From: an uncultured Phycisphaerales bacterium
GTDB taxonomy: Bacteria > Planctomycetota > Phycisphaerae > Tepidisphaerales > Tepidisphaeraceae
DNA length: 64,000 bases
Assembly: GCA_903871935.1 (NCBI GenBank)
Contig: CAIQIQ010000119.1
Coordinates: 1-64,000 of the forward strand
Direction of reading: 5' to 3'
Part shown: positions 18,801-26,720 of the stretch, piece after piece
Position numbering within the stretch: position 1 is the stretch's first letter
Layout of the letters: every line of letters starts with the position of its first letter
The notes under the pieces: generated by a model
What the model saw: only the letters and a program-made list of their open reading frames with translations
What the model was told of the DNA's origin: nothing
Database searches by the model: none
Program-made: the position numbers and the translations under genes

Positions 18801-19124
18801 TTCCAGACCGATCCGGCCTGCCCGTTGTTCCTGATCAGCCTCAAGGCCGGCGGGTTGGGTCTGAACCTCACCGCGGCCGAGTATGTCTTCCTGCTGGACC
18901 CCTGGTGGAACCCGGCCGTTGAGGCCCAGGCGATCGACCGCGCCCACCGAATCGGCCAGACCCGCCATGTGATCGCCTATCGCCTGATCGCCAAAGACAC
19001 GGTAGAGGAGAAAGTGCTGGAGTTGCAGCAGAACAAGCGGCAGCTTGCCGATGCGATCATTTCCGAGGATGGCAGCCTCCTGGCCAACCTGACCCGCGAC
19101 GACCTGCAACTGCTCCTGTCATAG
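15873..19124 (+). CDS. SWIM zinc-finger SNF2-family helicase
   Basis: 1083 residues. A SWIM zinc finger (SCTCTTFRKIHQCKHLHQV; Cys79, Cys81, Cys90, His92) is followed by a long middle region and the SNF2 ATPase: DDMGLGKT (about 644-651), DESQ in the DEAH position (about 743), SGTPVENHLGELWN, then helicase C with LVFSQF, SLKAGGLGLNLTAAEYV and DRAHRIGQTR. This is the bacterial HepA/SNF2 class, DNA- or RNA-polymerase-remodelling motors. An acidic Gly/Glu/Lys insert (about 917-934), encoded by a 29-nt purine-only run, interrupts the linker before the helicase C strand. No clear ribosome-binding site precedes the ATG. It is divergent from metK. Confidence 0.93.
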   Translation: MASYYERERIPAIAAALLRRLPGPPCDDQTLWNGIYQRHLVDRSYGGKLELALVSLYDRANEVETRLLVDSSEKLHVSCTCTTFRKIHQCKHLHQVILASILNHKLPEDIRPNATILTFQTPAWMPLIEGIHHHDDVPADTAEPADLRWDDQRQIVYALEAPLQSFGGRLHLQVMHRKQTRSGWTEPSGLKLAREQIAQLPDEQDRMFIQMLVGAGADFDSGPKNCLYHSFTIDPDQHALLLKPICQTGRCMLLSRDASGPATQLTWDADEAFDLRIHLREGEGGLKIIASLQRGTEGISPREIPAVYAGGLFACQGRLLRLANDQHIRWIERLMSKEIPPIPVTEAMAFLRRYFHAAHAPPLELPQSLGITAISPTMLPRVKLTDPPPAWTILPGGRFCEIAYDYAGREVLPAATEAAFFDEASHSVVYRDRAAEARALRQLIDAGARSKTGYGGTIYYVAAGRLSDFIITLAAQGWRVEADSIRYRPATGQSFNVSSGIDWFELSGDVQFGQELISLPRLLEAIRKGENSVILADGSTGLLPEKLLRRLAFIGMSAKAEGDKLHLGRSQAMLIDVLLSEEPTATCDETFLKLREGLQRFDGILPADAPASFQGQLRDYQRVGLGWFTYLREFGLGGCLADDMGLGKTVQILALLETRRELFAAGTQKRKPSLVVAPKSVVFNWQLEASRFAPQLKVLNHTGTGRSIAEEHWEQHDLVLTTYGTLLRDAESIRKIALDYAILDESQAIKNSDTATSRVVRLLKADQRLALSGTPVENHLGELWNLLDFLNPGFLGASRAFTKASRQVNPEDMQLLARAVRPFVLRRTKKQVARELPDRTEKTLFCELEGDQRRDYEQLRDHYRAALLGAGPADKMQILTALLRLRQAACHPGLIDDKRAGESSAKLDTLIERIQELATEGQNGGEGKEGREGHKALVFSQFVSLLSIVRNRLDALGIPYAYIDGSTQNRQQQVERFQTDPACPLFLISLKAGGLGLNLTAAEYVFLLDPWWNPAVEAQAIDRAHRIGQTRHVIAYRLIAKDTVEEKVLELQQNKRQLADAIISEDGSLLANLTRDDLQLLLS

Positions 19125-19245
19125 CCGTGCGCCCTGCCGAGATGTATTCAACAAATATCTGTTCCAAAGCTTCCCTCCCGGTTACCATCTTCGCCATCGG
19201 GACCTTGGTGGTTCGTTTACGCCTCTTTGGGAAGGAGTCGCGATC

Positions 19246-19920
19246 ATGGCAGAGAAGACATGTCCGCTATGCCGTAACGCCAAGCGAATGAACAAGCCCA
19301 AGCTGTTGTATGGCGCCGAAGTCTGCCGCAAGTGCTACTACGGCTTTGCCAATCGGCGACAGGCTGCGTGGGTGATTGATGCAATATGCTTCGCCATCAT
19401 CACGCAGTTATTGGCGCTCCCTGTCGACCATGTGTGTGCGGCCTTGGGACTAGGCTTTGCCGTAGCGTTCTCGCTAGGGCTCTTAATAGGGATCACTATG
19501 GCGCTGGTGTTCGCAGTCAAGGACGGGTTTGCCGGTCATTCACTGGGAAAGAAGCTCTTTGGTGTGCAGGTTGTCGACCGCACAACTCTGGACCCCATCG
19601 GCTTTACCCGTTCCTTCAAGCGAAACTGGCCCTTGGCGATTCCATATTTATCGCTGATTTTCGTACTCATCGCTGTGTTTCAGATGGTAAAGGGCCCTCG
19701 CATAGGCGATGGAATGGCCAAGACGAAGGTCATATGGAAGAAGCATCGCCGTACCAAAGTCTTCAGCCCCGATGAGCCGTATTGTGAGCAATGCAGTTAC
19801 GACCTGCGCGGGAATGTATCGGGTATCTGCCCGGAATGCGGCCAGCCGATATCAGAGACCAACCAACGCCTGATCAACGCGATAGGAGTAACGCCCCCCG
19901 TGCGCCCGGTTGTTGCATAG
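19246..19920 (+). CDS. RDD-like membrane protein with N- and C-terminal zinc ribbons
   Basis: 224 residues. An N-terminal CPLC...CRKC knuckle (residues 5-28) precedes two or three hydrophobic segments (WVIDAICFAIITQLLALPV, GLGFAVAFSLGLLIGITMALVF, ending at AIPYLSLIFVLIAVFQMV). The loop GHSLGKKLFGVQVVD and FKRNWPLAIPY match the RDD membrane domain. The C-terminus has CEQCSYDLRGN...CPECGQPI, a zinc ribbon frequent in planctomycete proteins. Function unknown. GGAAGG about 9 nt before the ATG is a good ribosome-binding site. Confidence 0.8.
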   Translation: MAEKTCPLCRNAKRMNKPKLLYGAEVCRKCYYGFANRRQAAWVIDAICFAIITQLLALPVDHVCAALGLGFAVAFSLGLLIGITMALVFAVKDGFAGHSLGKKLFGVQVVDRTTLDPIGFTRSFKRNWPLAIPYLSLIFVLIAVFQMVKGPRIGDGMAKTKVIWKKHRRTKVFSPDEPYCEQCSYDLRGNVSGICPECGQPISETNQRLINAIGVTPPVRPVVA

Positions 19921-20265
19921 GCGCACCCACACGCATGCGGCAAATACAAGGGAGTGATTGCCCAAGGGCCCAGGCCCCCGGCACGCGTGCACCCAATCCA
20001 GAATCCAGAATGAGGACCGCGTACTCGCGGTGAGTTCAGAATCCCGAATACATCCCATCCGCTCTTCGTGCTATCCACAGATCACACGGCATGAAGGCGA
20101 ACTTTGTCCTCTGGCACTTTGGACTATAGGAAGGCGCTGGCTCTTCAACGACGATGGGTCCACCTGGAGCCGCTAACTGAGTACAGTGAGATCGGCATCA
20201 GGAGTTACGGGCGAGACATCTTCGCAAGATTCCTGTGGCAGGCACGTCGTGGCTGCGTGCCTCAG
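19921..20265. other. Gene-free stretch
   Basis: 345 nt between the RDD-like gene and the convergent yqgE. It contains a repeated ATCCAGA pair near 19998-20008, a short perfect hairpin CCGCG/CGCGG near 20018-20031, a CTATCCACAG sequence near 20070 and a GGCACG/CGTGCC stem next to the yqgE stop without a T run. No convincing gene. Confidence 0.5.
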
Positions 20266-20820
20266 TCAATTCAGCCCAGGGTCCGATGGCAGGATACCCG
20301 GATTCGCCTTGCCCAGAATCGCCGCCAGTTCAATCTCACGCTTGGCTTGCCGCCAGAGCGTTTCTACACTGGCGAAAACTCGCTCAATCGTCGCCGGCAT
20401 GCTAAGCCAGCTTCCACCTTCGATTTCGTTCTCTAGCTGCCCGGCCGTCCAGCCGGCATAGCCCACGAAGAACCGCACATTCTTCTCGTCGCCTTGCTGG
20501 ATCAGCCACTTGATGTGATCCGTCTCCGTCGCAAAGTGCAGCCCGGGAAGCACCTCGATCTGGCTCGCCTCCGCGAACGGGTGAATCGCCATCAACACGC
20601 CCTCACAAGGCCCGCCGACATAAAGATTGTCGTTGCGCTCACAAGTGGACTGACTTACTTGCTCCCACGCCTGGCGCAGCGTCAGTTCGGTAGGCCGATT
20701 CAGCACCAGCCCCAAAGCCCCGTTCTTGTCATGCTGCACCATCAGCACCACGGTCTGCACGAAATTCGGGTCCAGCAGCCTCGGAGATGCGATCAGGAGC
20801 TGCCCTTTGAGCGACTTCAT
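20266..20820 (-). CDS. yqgE: YqgE/AlgH family protein (UPF0301)
   Basis: 184 residues. Opens MKSLKGQLLIASPRLLDPNF and contains VVLMVQHDKNGALGLVLNRP, LYVGGPCEG and FFVGYAGWTAGQLENEI, all hallmarks of the AlgH/YqgE family; the length is typical (about 185). The molecular role is not established; in Pseudomonas it was linked to alginate regulation. Divergent from the small basic protein gene at 20983. Confidence 0.95.
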   Translation of the reverse strand: MKSLKGQLLIASPRLLDPNFVQTVVLMVQHDKNGALGLVLNRPTELTLRQAWEQVSQSTCERNDNLYVGGPCEGVLMAIHPFAEASQIEVLPGLHFATETDHIKWLIQQGDEKNVRFFVGYAGWTAGQLENEIEGGSWLSMPATIERVFASVETLWRQAKREIELAAILGKANPGILPSDPGLN

Positions 20821-20921
20821 GCTTTCATTCTAGCCCCTCCAGTGCCGCGAGCCAACGCACAACCACAGCGACGGTAATGAACGGGTTTTACGCTGGTAAT
20901 CCCGCAGCGCATCGCTCCTAC

Positions 20922-20949
20922 TTGAATGCCGGCCCTCCCTTGCTATACT
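20922..20949 (+). promoter_or_regulatory. Sigma-70-type promoter of the small basic protein gene
   Basis: TTGAAT (20922-20927), a 16-nt spacer, then TATACT (20944-20949). It is 33 nt before the start codon. Confidence 0.6.
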
Positions 20950-20982
20950 TCGCGGCTCGCTTAACTTTGAGATTGAGAGGAT

Positions 20983-21288
20983 ATGATGGATCTGAAGACT
21001 GGCCAAACCGTCAAGGTGACGATCACGAAGACCGTCAGCCGCGAGGCGGCCCGCAAAACGCTCGAACGTCTGTTTATGAAGGATACGGTGTTTACCGCTC
21101 CGATCGATGCCCGTGCCGCCAACCACGCACCCCGCCCCAAGCGTCGCGGCGGCCGGATCTGGACCAAATACGCCAACAAGGTCCACCCCATCCTGGGCAA
21201 AGGTGTCCATGCCAATCTGAAGGTCACTCCCCAGGTTGCCAAGGACCTCAAGAGCGTCGCCGATCTTGTCGAGCTCGCTTCGGCCTGA
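20983..21288 (+). CDS. Small basic protein of unknown function
   Basis: 101 residues, rich in Lys and Arg, with a central APRPKRRGGRIW stretch and a predicted amphipathic C-terminus (KVTPQVAKDLKSVADLVELA). Two ATGs lie in tandem; GAGAGG precedes them by 4-6 nt. I do not recognise the family. A near-consensus promoter, a good ribosome-binding site and a 14-bp terminator frame this gene as a stand-alone, probably well-expressed unit. The basic patch suggests nucleic-acid or ribosome binding, which is inference only. Confidence 0.85.
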   Translation: MMDLKTGQTVKVTITKTVSREAARKTLERLFMKDTVFTAPIDARAANHAPRPKRRGGRIWTKYANKVHPILGKGVHANLKVTPQVAKDLKSVADLVELASA

Positions 21289-21317
21289 CCTCCGCTGACG
21301 CAATCTGCACGAAACGC

Positions 21318-21347
21318 AGAACGCGAGTCGCTTGCGACTCGCGTTCT
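21318..21347 (+). terminator. Strong terminator of the small basic protein gene
   Basis: A perfect 14-bp stem, AGAACGCGAGTCGC against its complement, with a TT centre, followed by CTTTTCGTT. It starts 30 nt past the stop. Confidence 0.85.
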
Positions 21348-21386
21348 CTTTTCGTTCTCCGGTCCACTCGCTTCGCCGCGCAACGC

Positions 21387-21416
21387 AAAAACCCACGGAC
21401 AGCCGCCCGTGGGTTT
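21387..21416 (-). terminator. Terminator of the response regulator gene
   Basis: AAAACCCACG pairs with CGTGGGTTTT (10 bp), giving a U-tract on either strand. On the minus strand the run is five T. It lies 24 nt past the response-regulator stop and may work in both directions. Confidence 0.75.
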
Positions 21417-21440
21417 TGTCACTCGTTCGCAAAATCAGTC

Positions 21441-21839
21441 TCAATTCAACTTGCCCCCGAGCATGTCCAGCAGCTTGTCCAGTTGGAACGGCTTGGGCAG
21501 GAATGCCACCGCCGAATTGTGCAGGGCACCGGCCTCGTATTCGCCCGAGATCGCGATTATGCGCTGCGGGCGGTGGGTTTCCGGCAGACGCACGCAATGA
21601 TGAACCAATTCAAAGCCGTCCATCACCGGCATGCGCAAGTCCGTCAAGAGGACGTCAAAGTGCTGGGTCAGCAGATAGCCCAGCCCCTCTTCGCCGTCCC
21701 TCGCTGTGACCACGTCAGCCCCCGCCTGCCGAATCAGCCGGCTCAGCGCCATGCGCGTTGGCGCATGGTCCTCAACGACCAGGATGCGCATCTTGTGCGC
21801 CAGTCTGAGGGCTGGTTGGACGTTCACCTTCTCGGTCAT
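21441..21839 (-). CDS. Single-domain response regulator
   Basis: A lone CheY-like receiver: acidic pair in ILVVEDHAP, phospho-acceptor Asp in LLTDLRMPVMDG, Ser in AISGEY, and the conserved Lys in LPKPFQ. No output domain follows, so it should act by binding a partner. The ATG at 21839 has GAGAG upstream. An earlier in-frame ATG at 21908 would overlap the bpt stop by 8 nt and add 23 residues before this Met, so the two genes may be coupled either way. No histidine kinase is nearby. It ends at an intrinsic terminator. Confidence 0.88.
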   Translation of the reverse strand: MTEKVNVQPALRLAHKMRILVVEDHAPTRMALSRLIRQAGADVVTARDGEEGLGYLLTQHFDVLLTDLRMPVMDGFELVHHCVRLPETHRPQRIIAISGEYEAGALHNSAVAFLPKPFQLDKLLDMLGGKLN

Positions 21840-21900
21840 TTGACTCTCGCTGCTCACACGAAATCCATCCTCGTGCTTAGCCAGCACGCCATGACACCCA

Positions 21901-22716
21901 TCAGCCATGCTCGACAGAGCTGCGCCGCCGGCACACCTGCTTCAGTTCATCAGGCACCGGCCGCGACTCTGGTGGCATCAGCCCACCGGCAACCCATTGC
22001 TGGGATGCATCAAGCAACTCATAGGGCCGATACGAAGCCTTATAACACATTGACGGGCAGTCCCTTACATGGAAGCCAAGATAATAGTACCCCAAGCCAC
22101 GCTCTTTAGCATACTCGATTTCTTTGAGCGCCGTAAAGGTTCCCAAGCCTCGCCGCCGTTCTTGCACATCATAAAAACAGTAAACACTGCTGATGGCGTC
22201 GGCGAACATATCGCATATCCCCACCGCAAGCAACCGTCCTCCGGGCTCGCGACAGGTAAACTCTACCGTCTCAACGACTCTATTGTAAAGAAAATCGTTC
22301 AGCGCGGCCATGTCTATTTCACAGCCATCTGCGTGCTTTGCCGCGACATATCGCCGGTACAGCGCGTGCTTCTCCGCAGTGGACTCTGGCATGCCGCTGT
22401 GCACGACCAGATCCTGATTCCGCAGCCAACACCTTCGTTGCGAACGGCTGGGCGTAAAGCTCGCAACCGGAACACGCAGCGGCACGCACTGCCTGCATCC
22501 ATCGCATTGCGGCCGATAGAAAAACCGCCCGGAACGCCGGAAACCATGGTCCATCAGCTTGCGGTACGATGCAGGATCGGCGCTGCCTGTAAAGAATCCC
22601 TCCAGTGTCGCCGTTCGCCCGGCGAGATACGGGCATGGCTCATCGAACGCCAATAGTCGCGTTTCCATCGGCCGAACATGACCCGCTGCATCGCAACTCA
22701 ATCCCTCGGAACTCAT
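21901..22716 (-). CDS. bpt: Aspartate/glutamate leucyltransferase (N-end rule)
   Basis: 271 residues of the ATE-type aminoacyl-tRNA-protein transferases; bacterial Bpt transfers leucine from Leu-tRNA to N-terminal Asp or Glu, marking proteins for ClpS/ClpAP. Signatures: PCPYLAGRTATLEGFF, FFYRPQCDGCRQCVPLRVP, SSVYCFYD, RRRGLGTFTALKEIEYA and YYYLGFHV. A start at Met17 (22668, METRLLAFDEPCPYL) would match family starts better; the ATG at 22716 has no clear ribosome-binding site. It is followed by a receiver-domain gene on the same strand. Confidence 0.93.
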   Translation of the reverse strand: MSSEGLSCDAAGHVRPMETRLLAFDEPCPYLAGRTATLEGFFTGSADPASYRKLMDHGFRRSGRFFYRPQCDGCRQCVPLRVPVASFTPSRSQRRCWLRNQDLVVHSGMPESTAEKHALYRRYVAAKHADGCEIDMAALNDFLYNRVVETVEFTCREPGGRLLAVGICDMFADAISSVYCFYDVQERRRGLGTFTALKEIEYAKERGLGYYYLGFHVRDCPSMCYKASYRPYELLDASQQWVAGGLMPPESRPVPDELKQVCRRRSSVEHG

Positions 22717-22785
22717 CTGTATAAATCTTAGTGCGCCGATGCCACCTGCAGCAACCTCAAGTGGTACATTTCGCCTCCCGATCTC

Positions 22786-23829
22786 TTACTGCCCGCATTC
22801 GTTGACCAGGTCTACCGTTGCCTTTGCTGGCCACACTCCCGGAACGTCGTTCGCATACCACTGATCCAGCACCCGCTGCCAATCGCGCAGCGAGACCACC
22901 TCAATGAATGCCTTCTTCACTTCATCTCCATGCGGGTGAAAACGAGCATAGCGAATCCCCATCTTCCGCATCCGCCGGCCGGCTAACTGCTCGCCATGGA
23001 CTCGCATTGCTTCCATAAAATGCTCGGCTAGCGCATCGCGCTGCATCAGTACATCGGGCGGGCGCAGCATTGTTCCATCCTCACCCTTCAGCAGCCGCTG
23101 CGCATCAGCGAAGATCCACGGATTGCCGATTGCGCCCCGTGCAATCCAAATCCCATCCACACTCGTCTCGCGCAGCATTCGCACCACCGATGGCGCATCG
23201 AAGACATCACCTGATCCCAGGATCACCCGATCCGGATAGCGCTGCTTCACATCCTTCAGAAACGGCCAGTGCGCCACCCCCGCGTATTTCTGCTCGACTG
23301 TCCGCGCATGCACCGCCGCCGCCGCGATGCCGCATCCAAACACCGCCTCCAGGATCGACCAGAATGCCTCGGTTGCCTCGGCCGACTCGTCATACCCCCG
23401 CCGGAGTTTGACCGTCACCGGCACATTCGTCGGCACTGCCTCGCGCACGCTGCGCACGATGGCGATTGCCGTCTGCACATCCGATAGCAGATGCCCACCT
23501 CTGGCCTTGTTGCGGATCTTCTTCACCGGGCAGGCCAGGTTCACATCCACCACGTCATACCCGGCATTCGCCAGGATCACTCCGGCTCGCGCCATTTGCG
23601 CTGGGTCTGAACCGATGATCTGTCCGGCCACCGGGTGGTCCTCGTCGTTGATATCGACCGATTTCCTCAACCCCTCGCCGCCATTGAGCATGATGACATC
23701 AAGTAGCGCCTCGGTCACGGCGTAGGGACATCCCCGCCGCCGGGCGACCAGGCGCATGGCCCGGTCCGAGTACCCGGCCAGTCCGGCCTGTACCAGCGGG
23801 CTCGACAGCTCAATGGTTCCAATCTTCAC
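22786..23829 (-). CDS. tRNA-dihydrouridine synthase
   Basis: 347-residue FMN-dependent enzyme that reduces uridines in tRNA D-loops. Features: PLVQAGLAGYSDRAMR near the N-terminus, catalytic Cys100 in VNLACPVKKI, the PVTVKLRRGYDES strand, a His-containing AAVHARTVEQKY and the phosphate-binding GSGDV/ARGAIGNPWIF. Closest in pattern to the DusB group (inference). Divergent from the Nif3-like gene across an 85-nt gap. Confidence 0.94.
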   Translation of the reverse strand: MKIGTIELSSPLVQAGLAGYSDRAMRLVARRRGCPYAVTEALLDVIMLNGGEGLRKSVDINDEDHPVAGQIIGSDPAQMARAGVILANAGYDVVDVNLACPVKKIRNKARGGHLLSDVQTAIAIVRSVREAVPTNVPVTVKLRRGYDESAEATEAFWSILEAVFGCGIAAAAVHARTVEQKYAGVAHWPFLKDVKQRYPDRVILGSGDVFDAPSVVRMLRETSVDGIWIARGAIGNPWIFADAQRLLKGEDGTMLRPPDVLMQRDALAEHFMEAMRVHGEQLAGRRMRKMGIRYARFHPHGDEVKKAFIEVVSLRDWQRVLDQWYANDVPGVWPAKATVDLVNECGQ

Positions 23830-23914
23830 GAGGCGCGATCATAGCCGCTCGCTCCGTATTCGTCTTGCACCAAGTGAGTGACTCCGCTGTGTATCTGTTA
23901 TTATCCTCCCTGCC

Positions 23915-25003
23915 ATGAAACTTCAGGAACTGCTCAATACCCTGGATCAGGTTGCGCCACTGCGCTTCGCCGAGAGCTGGGACAACGTCGGCCTGCTGGC
24001 CGGCGATGCCAGCCGCGATGTCAAGCGAGCCATGCTCACCATCGATTTCACTGCCGAGGTCGCACAGGAAACCTATGCGACCGGCTGCGATCTGGTAATC
24101 GCCTATCACCCGGTCATCTTCGCGCCGATCAAACAAATCGTCGCACCGAGTCTTGTCTTTGAGGCCATCAGCCGCGGTGTGTCGATCTACTGTCCACATA
24201 CAGCTCTGGATGTTGCCGATGGCGGAACCAACGATGTTCTGGGCGATGTGCTGGGACTGACCAACCGTCGAGCCCTGCGTCAGGCGGCCGCGACCCCTTG
24301 GCACTACAAGCTCATCGTCTACGTTCCAGTAGAGCAGGGCGAGTCCGTATGCGCTGCGATGTTCCAGGCCGGAGCCGGCTGGATCGGCAACTATTCCCAC
24401 TGCAGCTTCCGCTCCGAGGGCACCGGCACGTTCCTGGGCCACGAGGGCTCTCATCCCTCCGTCGGCGAACCGGGCAAACTCGAGCACGCCAAAGAGCAGC
24501 GCGTCGAGACGATTGTGCCGGCCGGTAAGCTCAGCACCGTCGTGGCCGCCATGATCAAGGCCCACCCCTATGAGGAACCCGCGTTCGACATCATCCAACT
24601 CATCACCCCACCCGATGGCAAAGGCATGGGCCGCATCGGTTCCGTGCCCAAGATCTCGCGCCTCGAGTTGCTGGAGCAGATCAAGCTGAAACTGGGCGTC
24701 CAGAATGCTCTGGTTGCCGGTCCGCTCGATGGCGAGGTGGCAACTGCCGCCTGCTGTGCTGGCGCATGTGGCAGCCTCATCAATGATGCCATGGCTCAGG
24801 GCGCACAACTCCTCCTGACCGGCGAAGTGCGGCATCATGATGCCCTGAAGGCGGCGGCGGCCGGCATGACCGTCGTCTGCGCCTTGCATTCCAACAGCGA
24901 ACGGCTGACACTGCGGCGGCTGGCCCAGCGACTGTCGGAGTCTGCCCCGCAGGTGGAATTCCTCGTCAGTAAGGCCGACCACGACCCCTTCGCCATCGTA
25001 TGA
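23915..25003 (+). CDS. Nif3-like dinuclear metal centre protein
   Basis: 362 residues of the Nif3/YbgI/YqfO family. Opens ELLNTLDQVAPLRFAESWDNVGLLAG; metal ligands are in AYHPVIF, PHTALDV and the C-terminal CALHSNSERL. The length and a central segment (about 125-230) indicate the PII-like insert of the YqfO subgroup. Often annotated GTP cyclohydrolase I type 2, but the physiological role is unsettled. 41 nt upstream of hflX on the same strand, so probably co-transcribed. Confidence 0.93.
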   Translation: MKLQELLNTLDQVAPLRFAESWDNVGLLAGDASRDVKRAMLTIDFTAEVAQETYATGCDLVIAYHPVIFAPIKQIVAPSLVFEAISRGVSIYCPHTALDVADGGTNDVLGDVLGLTNRRALRQAAATPWHYKLIVYVPVEQGESVCAAMFQAGAGWIGNYSHCSFRSEGTGTFLGHEGSHPSVGEPGKLEHAKEQRVETIVPAGKLSTVVAAMIKAHPYEEPAFDIIQLITPPDGKGMGRIGSVPKISRLELLEQIKLKLGVQNALVAGPLDGEVATAACCAGACGSLINDAMAQGAQLLLTGEVRHHDALKAAAAGMTVVCALHSNSERLTLRRLAQRLSESAPQVEFLVSKADHDPFAIV

Positions 25004-25044
25004 TATTGCGAGCCGTCACAGTCAGAACGCCGGAGTAGAGATTC

Positions 25045-26406
25045 TTGTCTGAACTCAAACGCGAAAAACTTACCGTTATTCAGGAAAAGGCCGTCCTTGT
25101 CGGCGTGATTCTGCCCGGCTCCACGGCCGATCCCCGCGACCCGCTGGGCGAACTGGCTTCCCTGGCCAAGACCGCCGGCGCCAAAGTCGTCGGAACTGTG
25201 CTACAGAACCGCAAGCTCGTCGATGCTTCCACCTATATCGGTTCCGGCAAGGTCGGTGAGATCGCCACGATCTGCAGCCGTGAGAAGGCGAATGTCGTCG
25301 TTTTCGACAACGATCTTTCACCCGCCCAGATCGGTGCCATCGAGCGGATCATCAACAAGCAACTGGAAACCGAATACGGCCAGGGCGTGAAGGTCCTTGA
25401 CCGCTCGGAACTGATCCTTGACATCTTCGCCACCCGCGCCCAGACCCATGAGGCGAAGCTGCAGGTTGAGCTGGCGCAGCTCGAGTACACCTATCCCCGC
25501 CTGACCAAGATGTGGGGCCACCTCGAGCGCATCGCGGCCGGTGCCGGGGCTGGCATTGGCGCTCGCGGACCGGGCGAAATGCAGCTTGAGATCGATCGTC
25601 GCATCGTCCGCAGTCGCATCTCGGATCTCAAACGCGAGATCGTCAAGATCCAGGAGCGCCGCAGCCGCGAGGTCGCCGCCCGCAATCGCAGTCACTACAC
25701 GATCTGCATTGTCGGCTATACCAACGCCGGCAAGAGCACGCTCTTCAATACCATCACCGCTGCCGGCACCTATGCCGATGACAAACTCTTCGCCACGCTC
25801 GATACCAAGACCCGCGCCTGGAAACTCGAGCGCGGCGTCACCGTGATGCTCTCTGATACGGTCGGCTTCGTCCGCGACTTGCCGCATAAGCTGGTCGCCA
25901 GCTTTAAGGCTACCCTAGAAGAAGCCATTCACGCCGATCTCCTGCTCCACGTGCTGGATGTCGGCCATCCTCACGCCGACCAGCAATACAAGAGCGTCCA
26001 CGAGGTGCTCGATGAGATCGGCGTCAAGGGCAAGACCGAGATCCTCTTGCTGAACAAGATCGATACCGATGAAGGACGGGAGCATTTCCCGGTCTGGCGA
26101 GCGCTGCACCCCAACGCCATCCCCATCAGCGCCAAGACTGGCGAGGGAATGGCCGCCATGCACGATGCGGTCTACCGCTACGTCCGCGGTCAGCAGGTTG
26201 AGGTGGAAGTCGAGACGGACTTGACCAATGGCAAGCTGCTTGCCTTCCTGGAAAGCCAGTGCCGGATCGAGGACCGCCAGTTCATTGATGGCAAAGCACG
26301 CCTGAAGATGATCGTCGGACGGAACTTCCTGAAGGATCTTCAGGGCAACCCGGACCTGGATATTGTCTCAGTTGTAGCGTCGGACACTCACCAGACTATT
26401 GCTTGA
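25045..26406 (+). CDS. hflX: GTPase HflX
   Basis: 453 residues from a TTG at 25045 with CGGAG about 10 nt upstream. The N-terminal HflX domain (ELASLAKTAGAKVVGT, YIGSGKVGEIA, FDNDLSPAQ, VLDRSELILDIFA, GPGEMQLEIDRR) is followed by a GTPase domain with VGYTNAGKSTLFN (about 223-235), DTVGFVRDLP and LLNKID. HflX splits or rescues stalled ribosomes under stress. Upstream is Nif3, downstream a TM2 protein after 66 nt. Confidence 0.96.
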   Translation: MSELKREKLTVIQEKAVLVGVILPGSTADPRDPLGELASLAKTAGAKVVGTVLQNRKLVDASTYIGSGKVGEIATICSREKANVVVFDNDLSPAQIGAIERIINKQLETEYGQGVKVLDRSELILDIFATRAQTHEAKLQVELAQLEYTYPRLTKMWGHLERIAAGAGAGIGARGPGEMQLEIDRRIVRSRISDLKREIVKIQERRSREVAARNRSHYTICIVGYTNAGKSTLFNTITAAGTYADDKLFATLDTKTRAWKLERGVTVMLSDTVGFVRDLPHKLVASFKATLEEAIHADLLLHVLDVGHPHADQQYKSVHEVLDEIGVKGKTEILLLNKIDTDEGREHFPVWRALHPNAIPISAKTGEGMAAMHDAVYRYVRGQQVEVEVETDLTNGKLLAFLESQCRIEDRQFIDGKARLKMIVGRNFLKDLQGNPDLDIVSVVASDTHQTIA

Positions 26407-26472
26407 GGTGGCCGCGGATTGCTGTAAGATATTCACATTGCGCAATTCGCGCGTGGGCAAGGAGCTATCAGC

Positions 26473-26718
26473 ATGTCACAAGGTCAGCCTCAAAGCCAGC
26501 GTATACTGTGCGGTATTCTCGGTATCCTTCTCGGATCGTTGGGTGCCCATCGCTTCGTTCTCGGTGATATAACCGGTGGCATCATCCGTATCGCCATCAC
26601 CATTGTCACCTGCGGAGTCGGCCATCTCATCGGCCTGATCGAAGGGATCATCTACCTGACGAAGACCGACGAACAGTTCATCCAGGAATACCAGATCGGC
26701 AAAAAGGGCTGGTTCTAG
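26473..26718 (+). CDS. TM2 domain membrane protein
   Basis: 81 residues: ILCGILGILLGSLGAHRFVLGDITGGIIRI is a TM2 domain with its G-x2-G-x-HRF/DRFYLG-like turn, followed by a second helix IVTCGVGHLIGLIEGIIYL. Such proteins are small two-helix membrane proteins of unclear role. GCAAGGAG lies about 9 nt before the ATG. The gene ends 2 nt from the convergent polyprenyl synthase gene. Confidence 0.88.
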   Translation: MSQGQPQSQRILCGILGILLGSLGAHRFVLGDITGGIIRIAITIVTCGVGHLIGLIEGIIYLTKTDEQFIQEYQIGKKGWF

Positions 26719-26720
26719 CC

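Noticed and set aside
23810-24982. 390-codon minus frame opposite the Nif3-like gene
   Set aside because: No domain; the plus-strand frame carries the Nif3 metal-binding motifs. The same reasoning removes the minus frames at 16590-17669 and 46683-47798 and the plus frames at 831-1772 and 14364-15260.
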